In this document: positions 15,110 through 24,300 of the stretch, one piece after another
Layout: each line of letters begins with the position of its first letter
How positions within the stretch are numbered: position 1 is the stretch's first letter
DNA from: Ruminiclostridium papyrosolvens DSM 2782
GTDB taxonomy: Bacteria > Bacillota > Clostridia > Acetivibrionales > DSM-1351
Direction of reading: 5' to 3'
Assembly (NCBI RefSeq): GCF_029318685.1
Contig: NZ_CP119677.1
Location: 3,277,001-3,341,000 of the forward strand
Length of the DNA: 64,000 nucleotides
The notes under the pieces: model-generated
Database searches by the model: none
What the model was told of the DNA's origin: nothing
Seen by the model: only the letters and a program-made list of their open reading frames with translations
Made by a program: the position numbers and the translations under genes

Positions 15110-16600
15110 TCATTGTTGAATAAAGTTAATGGTAAAAAGTAATTTCTGGTTGCCACTAATATAATCTAAAGCGAAAAAAACCGATATTACCATACATATC
15201 CATATAATTGAGATAACCCATAAATTTGTTTTAAATCGTTTCTTGTTGGGCGTTAACGATTTATCTTTTTCAATAATTACTTGAACCTCAACAGGATCTA
15301 AAATATCGCTATAACTATCCTTTAAGCTATCTATATTATTATCCATCATAAAATACTTGGATAAAGCTTCAAATAGAGATATTGCCAAAAAAGCTATTGA
15401 GCCGACTAATATACATGATGTTATCGTAGTTACCTCAGAAGTAAATATATCTTCAACTTTTAACTTTGCAAAGCTACTAGATACTATAAGGGTTGCAAAA
15501 TATGAAAAGAAAGCAAAAAAATTCTTTTTTAAATCACTAGTAAAGCTGTTTATAGCCTTTGTTACTTCCTGAATGCTCGATTGAACAAATGTTGTAATAT
15601 CTTTTTTTACTGTGAGATAATTATTTACATTTTCCTTTAAGTATAATCCATAGTTTGCAGTAATGGAGGAAAATGTTTTTTCGTCCAACTCTAATATTGA
15701 AGAATATTTACAATGAAGTGTCATTATGTTTCTGGCTAATTGAGATTTATCGTAAACATTCCCGCCATTGTATAGCCATCTGTATATTCCGTAAAGTACT
15801 TTTTGATTATCTGTATAATTAAAGGTACTCAAATTTATTTTATAGTCGACAGTCTTATAACCCTTTAAGGTAATATTAATATTATCTTCGTACAAATCGG
15901 AAATATCTGAGATATAAATTAATGAAAGAAAAATTTTGATTTCATTAAACAACTTAACAATTTTATCATCAGCGTTATTTGATAGGATAACATTAAAATC
16001 ATCTGGTATTACATCGTATTGGCTATGATTATAGAAATTACATATTTTCCGGCTGTTTTCAATTATCTCTTGCCTGTTTATTTCATTGTTATGGTATAAG
16101 TTTCCACTACTTGGGTTTTGAAATAATATTGTATTGGTTGCAAACACCCCATCAAAGTCATAGCAAATAAATACAAAGCTATTTACCCCCGTGATAAATA
16201 TTTTACTAAATATTTGCATTATTTCTTGGTAATTTTTGGTCAATATCCACTCGTTGAACTTTTTTATGTTGTAAATTGAGATTTGATCAGAATAAGGTTT
16301 TTGTATATCTACTGTTATATCAATTTCCTCATAAAGAAAAGCTTCATGTAAATCATTTATTTTTTCTAATAACTCTTGGATATTGGATTCTTTAGATATA
16401 ACAATTACTTCGTCAACTGTAAATTTAATCTTTACTTCAACTTTGTCCCTTTCAGGAAACTTTTTGACTGACTCAAAAACTGTATTTATATTAATCCCAA
16501 CATAATTTACTTTCAAAGAGACTCTTGTTACAGTAACGCTATCAAAAATGTTACAATAATTCGGTGCAAAAGTATCTATTAAGTCATCCAAAATGCTCAT
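15110..16600 (-). CDS. Membrane protein, third gene of the AIPR operon
   Basis: A 496-residue protein. About 350 soluble residues precede two hydrophobic segments near residues 365-410 (FFAFFSYFATLIVSSSF and CILVGSIAFLAISLFEAL). Another follows near the C-terminus (LWVISIIWICMVISVFFALDYI). No catalytic motif is obvious. GGGGG lies before the ATG, and it starts 30 bases after the second gene. The membrane tail suits an effector that acts on the cell envelope in an abortive defence system; this is inference. No family is recognised. Confidence 0.6.
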   Translation of the reverse strand: MSILDDLIDTFAPNYCNIFDSVTVTRVSLKVNYVGININTVFESVKKFPERDKVEVKIKFTVDEVIVISKESNIQELLEKINDLHEAFLYEEIDITVDIQKPYSDQISIYNIKKFNEWILTKNYQEIMQIFSKIFITGVNSFVFICYDFDGVFATNTILFQNPSSGNLYHNNEINRQEIIENSRKICNFYNHSQYDVIPDDFNVILSNNADDKIVKLFNEIKIFLSLIYISDISDLYEDNINITLKGYKTVDYKINLSTFNYTDNQKVLYGIYRWLYNGGNVYDKSQLARNIMTLHCKYSSILELDEKTFSSITANYGLYLKENVNNYLTVKKDITTFVQSSIQEVTKAINSFTSDLKKNFFAFFSYFATLIVSSSFAKLKVEDIFTSEVTTITSCILVGSIAFLAISLFEALSKYFMMDNNIDSLKDSYSDILDPVEVQVIIEKDKSLTPNKKRFKTNLWVISIIWICMVISVFFALDYISGNQKLLFTINFIQQ

Positions 16601-16630
16601 AATTTATTCCCCCTAGAATAATATTATTTC

Positions 16631-17704
16631 CTAATGCCTTGACTTAAAAGTTCTATAGGTCTCGTCATCATTCGTGTATATCTTAACATACCTTCTACCA
16701 CTTTCATCACCAGCCGTAATAATATTTTCTGCATTGTTTAATGCATTCTTTATTATTAATTCTATGTCATCTGTTAAATTAAATGATTTCTTTATGATTT
16801 TTGCTCCTATAGCAGTATTAACACAATTAAATTGTCTATCAAACTTATTACTATCTGGTAATTTTTCTAATGTTGTAATTAATGTATTTTTTACATCTTC
16901 CGTTATCTCCTCACAAGGATAGCTTTTAAATACTGTGTCTACCAAAATCCCATAATCTATATAGGGGGTTCTTCTCATATATCCTATTAAATTATTTCTC
17001 AACATAAAATAATCATGATTGCTTTGGCTAAATATTTTTTTGCGAAGTACATGTTCTACAGATCTAAAAAGTGTTTTAGTATTAAATTCATCTTTCCTTA
17101 TAGGATCAACTTCCAAAAAATCATTATGCCAGTATGTAGCTGGATTATCTAAGAATACCTTAATATCTCCTATCTGAAGATTTTTGCTTGTATCTTGAAC
17201 AACATGAATCAAACATGATTTCCAAAGGCTTACTTTTTCAACCTGGAATCCTCTTTTTAGATTGAAGCTCTCTTCATCAATATAAGCATTATGCTCAACC
17301 TTTGTTAACATGTATAAGTATTCATACTCCCCAGTTTCTTCATCATCCCTTTTGATTATTGCTTGAAGTAAACTTCCCTTCTTTATGTTCCTTCCCATCT
17401 GTGAAATTTGTTCCTGCTTATGAATTTCTTTTTCAAGTAGTCGATTTGCAATTGTTTTTATGTTTTCTAAAATCATTTCCAATCCATTATTTGCAATTAC
17501 TCTATCTATGGAATCAAGTACCCGACTTATTACTTGAGTGGACATATCCCTAATTTGAAAATATTGCAAATTAACATTTTTACTGATCTCATTAACTAAT
17601 TCTGTTACATAATCATTAAATTCGTCAGTAATAGGTTTTCTTAATATACTATGTGAAGTGTAATCAATTAAATATGCATCCTTAAATAAAACAATAGTAC
17701 TCAT
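16631..17704 (-). CDS. NA37/NdpA-resembling protein, second gene of the AIPR operon
   Basis: A 357-residue soluble protein. It has a long helical N-terminal part, then LEKEIHKQEQISQMGRNIKKGSLL-type sequence near residue 95-115, and a mixed region (YLYMLTKVEHNAYIDEESF, then KSCLIHVV). The order and texture recall the nucleoid-associated NA37 family, but this is a weak resemblance and I would not name it so without a profile search. AAGGA precedes the ATG. It lies between the AIPR gene and the membrane protein gene on the same strand. Confidence 0.55.
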   Translation of the reverse strand: MSTIVLFKDAYLIDYTSHSILRKPITDEFNDYVTELVNEISKNVNLQYFQIRDMSTQVISRVLDSIDRVIANNGLEMILENIKTIANRLLEKEIHKQEQISQMGRNIKKGSLLQAIIKRDDEETGEYEYLYMLTKVEHNAYIDEESFNLKRGFQVEKVSLWKSCLIHVVQDTSKNLQIGDIKVFLDNPATYWHNDFLEVDPIRKDEFNTKTLFRSVEHVLRKKIFSQSNHDYFMLRNNLIGYMRRTPYIDYGILVDTVFKSYPCEEITEDVKNTLITTLEKLPDSNKFDRQFNCVNTAIGAKIIKKSFNLTDDIELIIKNALNNAENIITAGDESGRRYVKIYTNDDETYRTFKSRH

Positions 17705-17740
17705 ATGAAAGTTCCTTTCTATTTTATATGATAATGCAAT

Positions 17741-17761
17741 TGTGTATGTTTATTATACACA
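17741..17761. promoter_or_regulatory. Small hairpin in the AIPR operon spacer
   Basis: TGTGTAT (17741-17747) and ATACACA (17755-17761) form a 7-bp stem in the 217-base spacer between the first and second genes of the operon. It may be an operator or partial terminator that adjusts the ratio of products. Confidence 0.35.
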
Positions 17762-17921
17762 GGTAAAGTTGTCATTTATAATATTAATATTCGATTAATT
17801 TTAACTTCGAACTTGTAATTTGCATAATAAAGTAACATTCCTTCGGCAAATTTGTTTTCTATACAATTTTAACATTGTTATTCTCAAAACAAGAATATAG
17901 CCCCTAATTGGGCAATGTAAG

Positions 17922-19940
17922 TTATTCATCAGTTGAAACTACATAAATTATTTTTCCTCTTGGTGTTCCAAATTTTGAATTATCAATTAACCTGTAGACA
18001 ACGTCTTTACCAACAATGTCATTAAAACGTATTTTTGGATTATCATCCTCGTGAAAAAATACATCTTCAGGGTGTCTACTAATAAAACCATAATTGAAAT
18101 TATTCCGGTCTTTTTTTACAACTGTAACTTTACCTCTTAAATTCTCTTCAGTAATATTTAAGTCTATATTGTTTTCTGGCTTCCCTCCTCGGCTTACTGC
18201 AGTCATGAATTTAGTAAATTCCTGATTATCCTTTATAGCACTTCTATATCGATCTCCCTTAATCGAAATCCATTTTTTGCATATTAATTCAAAGTCATTT
18301 ATACATTCATCAATTATCTTTGTAAAACTTTCTATATTTAAAATCACTTCAAGTAATCGATTACAATATTCGTCTATGCTTTTACTATTAATATCTGGAA
18401 CAACTTTACCAGTAATTTTTTCTGATGCAAGCAATAATATTTGATACTTGTATGTAATAGAATACCTATACTTTGTTATGTTCTGCCTAAATATTTTATC
18501 AAGTTCTAGACACATTGCTACAGCACAATAATAAGGTAAAAATGATTGTTCATCGATAAATATTCTATTTCTATACTTTTCGAGCAAGGTTGATTCATGA
18601 ATAGGCCCTTCATGTGGAGAACCCAAAAAAATGCTTACAAAACATTGAATTAAAATCCTCAAATTAGCTTTTTGCGTAGCTTTTATTTTCGGATTATCTA
18701 AATATTGTTTAGAGCGGCGCTCATAATAATACCTTTCTCCTTCACTGTTACTTGGCATAACATTAAAAAATTCTTCTAAATTTTTATGAAAATTCCTTGT
18801 TATTTCAAAGGCTTCGTCATAAACAATATTTTGTCTGTTAGTTCCTTTTACTATTGAGTTGGTGACATTATTATCACGAGTGGAAATTATTTTTACAACT
18901 ACTGTAACATTAGAAAGATCAAATAAATTTTTATATGCCAAAAACAGTACATTACAAGTTTGGCATCCATTTACAATTTGAGGGCTTTTCATAGTTATTT
19001 TCCTGTTTCCTGGCATAAGAGAGTCGCAAACAATTGTTATTCCGTTATTTAGTAGTGAAAATATTGCTGGCGAATTCTTAATGGTATCCATAATTTCAGA
19101 GTTTATATCTGTATTTCCTTGGTAATCACGTACATTATCTACAAAGAGAGTTTTTCTCATTATTCCGTCTTGAGTAAGAAGCATATTAATAATCTCTTCC
19201 GCACTACATAGAATTATCATTGAATTCTCAACGTTATTTACTTCATTTAGATCAAAACTATCAATAACACGTATAACTACTGAAAATTGATTTTCAATAT
19301 CATCACACATAATTTTTAAAGATGAGCTATCAATATACTTGATTACCGGTTCGTTATATATTTTTGTTTTAACTAAATCAAGACATGCCTTTTGGGACTT
19401 TGCTAGTATATGTTCATTTTCGCTCCATTTACCCATATAAACATAATACATTCGTATATCGGGAGATGTATCCCAATAAATCATAACTTCATCATCAAAA
19501 AGATATTCCTTCAATTCAATCCAAAAATTTATTTTGTCATTTCTAGGCTCATAATGTTCTTCACTCAAAAAATCAACAACACCATCAATAAACTTTCCAT
19601 ACTCCCCAGTATCAATTTTGTCTTTGTATTTTGATTGAATAAAAATAAATTCAATATGTATTTTCTTTTGGGATTTAATGATATTATCTATGTCCTGTTT
19701 TGAGCTAATAATTATGCCGTTAACCTTAATAGCCAGACCGTCGATACCCATATCGTTTTGTCCGCCAACACAAATCTTAAAAAATAAATCATTACTGGTA
19801 CTGAACGCATCAGGCTGATGAAAGCGCATAATAGAATTGTTTACAAATCTTTCAAAAGCCTCATTATCTGGTAAGAACTCAATTCCATATGAACTTTTAA
19901 AATGATCTAACTTAGTTTTAATTATTGGCTCAAAGTTCAT
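17922..19940 (-). CDS. AIPR-family abortive infection protein with cold-shock-like tail
   Basis: A 672-residue protein. The N-terminal region contains FIFIQSKYKDK, a nuclease-fold-like strand. The middle carries the AIPR (abortive infection phage resistance) signature: SLLNNGITIVCD, SPQIVNGCQTCN and KGTNRQNIVYDEAF. The last 70 residues (GKVTVVKKDRNNFNYGFISR, then DVFFHEDD) look like a cold-shock OB fold, so RNA or single-strand DNA binding is likely. The ATG at 19940 has GGAGGGG upstream; the frame from 19973 does not. It leads a three-gene minus-strand unit. A phage-defence role is known for the family and inferred here. Confidence 0.8.
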   Translation of the reverse strand: MNFEPIIKTKLDHFKSSYGIEFLPDNEAFERFVNNSIMRFHQPDAFSTSNDLFFKICVGGQNDMGIDGLAIKVNGIIISSKQDIDNIIKSQKKIHIEFIFIQSKYKDKIDTGEYGKFIDGVVDFLSEEHYEPRNDKINFWIELKEYLFDDEVMIYWDTSPDIRMYYVYMGKWSENEHILAKSQKACLDLVKTKIYNEPVIKYIDSSSLKIMCDDIENQFSVVIRVIDSFDLNEVNNVENSMIILCSAEEIINMLLTQDGIMRKTLFVDNVRDYQGNTDINSEIMDTIKNSPAIFSLLNNGITIVCDSLMPGNRKITMKSPQIVNGCQTCNVLFLAYKNLFDLSNVTVVVKIISTRDNNVTNSIVKGTNRQNIVYDEAFEITRNFHKNLEEFFNVMPSNSEGERYYYERRSKQYLDNPKIKATQKANLRILIQCFVSIFLGSPHEGPIHESTLLEKYRNRIFIDEQSFLPYYCAVAMCLELDKIFRQNITKYRYSITYKYQILLLASEKITGKVVPDINSKSIDEYCNRLLEVILNIESFTKIIDECINDFELICKKWISIKGDRYRSAIKDNQEFTKFMTAVSRGGKPENNIDLNITEENLRGKVTVVKKDRNNFNYGFISRHPEDVFFHEDDNPKIRFNDIVGKDVVYRLIDNSKFGTPRGKIIYVVSTDE

Positions 19941-20353
19941 CAATTTTCCCCTCCATTTACTTTTCATTATCAAATTAGCACCATTTAATAAATGTAGATA
20001 TTAACCCAAATCATATAATCACATTTCTATAAAAGAAATATAAATAATAATACAACACCATTCTCTTTTTAAAACTACTTCTTCAGTACTCACTCCACTT
20101 TATATTATTTCTACCAAAATTGCCCAAATCCTCCAAAAATCTAAATAAATATTGAAATTTTTTCGTTATAGGGGTATGGGCAGATTTGTCGGATTATCTT
20201 AACTAAATTTGAAAAAACCTTGAATAAACTAAATATCCCACTATGTTTATATACAATCATAGTTATACAATCATATTAGATTAATAAATGTGCAGAATAA
20301 TCCAGAAAAACACTCTACTCACCGAATAGTTAGTTTTCACCTTCCTAACTTCC
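19941..20353. other. AT-rich spacer between AIPR operon and replication-type gene
   Basis: No gene is visible in about 410 bases of strongly AT-rich DNA. It holds a tandem pair of a 12-base repeat (listed separately) and probably the AIPR promoter. Its position next to a HTH replication-type gene makes it one candidate for an origin of replication. Confidence 0.4.
20250..20275. repeat. Tandem 12-bp direct repeat, iteron-like
   Basis: TATACAATCATA occurs at 20250-20261 and 20264-20275 with a period of 14 bases in AT-rich DNA just downstream of the HTH replication-type gene. Two copies are few for an iteron array, so confidence is limited. Confidence 0.4.
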
Positions 20354-21277
20354 CTACCTGCCATCCCCAGCATATGAACTCACATTGCTAAAGAAATTAT
20401 CAAAGTATTCCTCCGGATAGTCCCGTTGCTCAAAGTTACTCCTGTTGCTTTTCTCCGAGGTGGCCTTGCCTGATCGTCCCTGTGTCTGAGCCCTGTATCC
20501 CTGTTCTACTGCAGTAACGAAAAAGCTTTCAACGCTGCCTATCTTCTGTGAGCCGACAATACCGACCCAATTTTGCAAACAGAACTGTATCTTTTCAATA
20601 CCCTGCTTGTTCAAAAGCTTGTGGAGTACCTTTAGATTTACATTTCCTCCGGTTGTTGAGTCAACTTCCGCTTTAAGATTATTAATATCTATACTGTCAT
20701 CAACAACAACCTCTGTTGTTGAATTATTTTCTGTTGTTGTTATAAAAGAATTGTTTATATTATAAAAAGACTTGTTTATATTAGTACCCGATTTTTCCGT
20801 GCACGGTAAATCCGTGCACGGAAATTTAGGGGACGGCTCCTCTTTCCCCGTACCCTGATTCTTAGGGGACGGTTTTTGCTCATGTTCCGTTACCACATTT
20901 TTATGCTTTTTCTTACTTTTCTTTTTCTCAAGTTGCTCTACCATCTCCGGATTAGCTACCGGATGACTTGTGAGGGTATATATGTTGCTCAAAAACGTAC
21001 CCTTGCCATTTTTACGCTGTTCTACGATTATGTATCCATATGCCTTTAAAAACCGGAGGTGCTTATAATATGTATCTTCACTTATATCCAAATCTCCCAA
21101 AATTCTTTCAACTGATGGAAACGGCTGTGATCCTCCACCCGCATAGCTGCAAAAATATGCATATATGGCTTTTGCCTGTATCGTCAGCTTTCTGTCCAGC
21201 ATTACAAGCTTTGAAATCGTACCGAAACCCTTTGAATTTATGCCTTCGGTTATAAGTATATCTCTAAAATTATCCAT
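20354..21277 (-). CDS. HTH_36-type replication initiator-like protein
   Basis: A 307-residue protein. Residues about 20-105 form a winged-helix domain of the HTH_36/RepA-N-like type (FGTISKLVMLDRKLTIQAKAIYAYF, then PSVERILGDLDISEDTYYKHLRFL). A low-complexity Lys/Asn/Thr linker follows, and a C-terminal region (FFVTAVEQGYRAQ) recalls DnaD-like helper domains. Such proteins start replication or regulate it on clostridial ICEs and plasmids. GGAGG precedes the ATG. It follows the long secreted-protein gene after a terminator, so it has its own promoter. Confidence 0.65.
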   Translation of the reverse strand: MDNFRDILITEGINSKGFGTISKLVMLDRKLTIQAKAIYAYFCSYAGGGSQPFPSVERILGDLDISEDTYYKHLRFLKAYGYIIVEQRKNGKGTFLSNIYTLTSHPVANPEMVEQLEKKKSKKKHKNVVTEHEQKPSPKNQGTGKEEPSPKFPCTDLPCTEKSGTNINKSFYNINNSFITTTENNSTTEVVVDDSIDINNLKAEVDSTTGGNVNLKVLHKLLNKQGIEKIQFCLQNWVGIVGSQKIGSVESFFVTAVEQGYRAQTQGRSGKATSEKSNRSNFEQRDYPEEYFDNFFSNVSSYAGDGR

Positions 21278-21310
21278 AATTGTCCTCCAGTTATATTTTT
21301 TCGGTAAAAC

Positions 21311-21337
21311 AAAAAACAGCCCATTTTCAGGCTGTTT
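21311..21337 (-). terminator. Terminator at the end of the pilus/adhesin unit
   Basis: On the minus strand AACAGCC (21336-21330) pairs with GGCTGTT (21321-21315), followed by a T-run. It lies just after the 1699-residue protein gene and closes the long minus-strand unit. Confidence 0.75.
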
Positions 21338-21364
21338 CAGATTTATTTACGAATATTCAATATT

Positions 21365-24300
21365 TTACTGACTTTGCACATAAATCAGATCATCCGTAGC
21401 TTTACCCCTGACGTAGAAAACCAGTCTTGATGTATTACGGCTATCCCATGTGTCAATCCATTTCTCACTACCATATGTGGAAGCACCTTTCTTAGTTATC
21501 AGATCAAAGCTTACAAAGGTTTTATCATCCGTCTCCAATGGGATGATCCATTCAAATGTATAGGTGTTCCCTGAGGTTCTTGTTAATTTAACTGTATCAG
21601 TGTGTGTGTCCCCTTTGATAATGTAGTGTATTCTGAATGCCGAATAATCCGGTTCACCCTGGATATCAATCTTTCCTTTTACCTTGTAACCGGCCTTGAT
21701 ATATGTCCGGCTGTGTCCCACCATGGAGAAATAATTTATTGGCATCTTTATAGCAGGGATGTCCGTGTTACTTCTCTTAGGATACCTGTCGATTTTGCCA
21801 TCATGATTATCATCAATTCCTTTGCTTGTATCAAAATAATAAGATCTCCAGCCGGGGTCTAGCATCATTGTAACTGCAAAGCTGTATGCCCTGATTCCAA
21901 CGAATTTATAGTCTACATTAACTGTTTCACTCATTCCTGAAGGAAGCCATGCTTTAAATTCTGCATTCCCTTGCCTCCCGTCAGGATATGCACCCTCTGC
22001 AATATCAAGTCTTAGTTCCCAAGTCTTTACCGCCCCCACGTTTGAGACTAACTTTATCTTTCCTGAATCAGAGGTGTATGTCTGCCCTTCAAAGTTTAAT
22101 TGGGTTTTTGATACATATTGTGAAGTTGTAAATTTAAACTGAGCTGTATCACCGGTATTTATATGTGCTGCAGTTTCCCTGCCGTTTATATATCCTTTCA
22201 GGTTTATTGGGGTTTTTACGGTGACTGGGAAGGCTATGGTCTTACTCTGTTCTGCATTTGCTGTTATTTCAAAGATATAATTACCGTCTATAAGGGTATT
22301 GGGCACGTTATAAGGTACATTGCTCCAGCTGATGTCATTTCCGCTTTTGCTGCCTGTCGCCGTACTGTAGCTGACGGTTTTTGTACCTGACACCTGTGTT
22401 CCGTTCAAATTGTACAGGGCAATTGTCAAATAAGGATTTGACGGATATCTTGTCCATAAATCAAAGGCTTCTAGGTCTTCACTGGCCGGTAATGTGACAG
22501 GAGAAGCCGGGTTTCTGAAGGTTATTTTCTTTGCTCGAAGCTTGGCTTCAAATTGCATTGGAGGGGTATCAGATAAGGTAAATGTAGCCTCCGGGACATC
22601 CTTACAGGTTGTTCCGTTTATATCCATGGTAAATACATCTGACCATGTGTTCTCTATGTCTTTTACATAATACCTGATTCTATAAGTTCCCGGGCTCAGA
22701 TTGTCGGGTATTGTGTAGTTCCATTCCCCTCCTTCCTTTTTCCACATGATTTTCCGGTCGGATATACCTTTGTCAGTCTTAGCTCTTGTGATATTATGGT
22801 CTAAATCAAAGCTTAAATCCTTCCAGTTTGTCTTATAGGTATTAGTAGCCCCATCAAAATCCCAATCCAGTGCTGCCTTGGCAATAGGTTTTCTGTGAAC
22901 ATATATATCAACCTCTGTAGCTCCACTGTAATAGGAGTAATTGTCCCCATACGCACCTGATGGCTTGTCTTTTACTCTTCTGTATATCTGATACTTTCCT
23001 ACATTGGAAAATGTATTTTTTATATCATCTTTCCATCCGGTATCAGCTTTGAACACCGCTTGCGTTCCGGCTTCCTGTCCTGTAGGGTTATCAAAATAGT
23101 CCTTGTCATGTACATATTGCAGTTCTCTTAAAACTATCTCATCCTTTTCAAGGTCATCTTCTCCCACATTTAGTGTGAATTTTTGATTCTGAAGAAGATA
23201 TATCTGCTCAACCTCGGGTGTTTCCTCCGATATGTATTCCAGAGCTTCATTCAAAATCTCCTGAACTGTCTTGTCTTTTGCATTTATATACTTTGCACAG
23301 TTCGGGTTTTGCTGCTTTACCTCTGGTGTCCCTGCCAGAATAACCTTTGCATCGGTTTTTGATACAGCTGAATTGAATTCTGAAAGTTCTGATACATCAC
23401 CATCACTTATATAGAGAATGTATTTACTACTGTTTCCACGCCACGTATCGGTGTAAGGCTGCCGTACATATTTATAAATAGTACCGCTGTAGTAACCCGT
23501 GTAGTTGGCAACCCACTGCATATTGGGTACCCAGTACGTTACAGTCCTTGAAACTGTACCCGAATACCCTGCGTAAGAACGTGTCCAGTCAAAATCTCCC
23601 GCTTTGTCAGAACGTGCCGTTGACGTGTATGTATATCCATATCCTGATAGCGAACCGGAATATCCTTCCCCATCACTATAAGATACAGATGAGGGAGGAT
23701 AACTTTCGCTGTATCCGTGGCCACTGGTTGATCGTCCTCCTACACTGGCTGTTTTAGTCTCGGTTTTTGTTTCATAATGGCCAAAATCATGATACCCACC
23801 GTTGTCTGTTGCACTTGTTCTTTGCAGCTTCCCAGAGTAACCGGCACTGGTATATGGAATTTCCCCTGAAGGGTAATTTGTTCCGGTATTGCTTGATATA
23901 CTTGCAGGGGTTGAATATTCATAGGTTTTCATGTCCCAGATATTGACGTTTGGAATGATATTTCTGCCCAGCAAAGTATTTTCCATCGTCACTCTGTTGC
24001 TTGCAATGTATTCGTATTTATCCTGTGGCAAATCCTTATCCCTCATGATATACAAATCCACATTGGGCCTTTCTATTGGAGCATCTATATATATGTCACT
24101 TAACGGCTGGTAGTTATCTACCCAAAAATCACATTCCAGACTTGCCGACTTTTTATCCGATTGAGTAACATACTGGGATAGTGTATCCTGTCCACTTACT
24201 CCAACAAACTCATCTTGGGCATATACAAAGAATTTATAGTAACCAAGCTGTGTTGGAGAATATTTGGGGAAATCACCAAGGCCATTCCATTTTTGAATCA

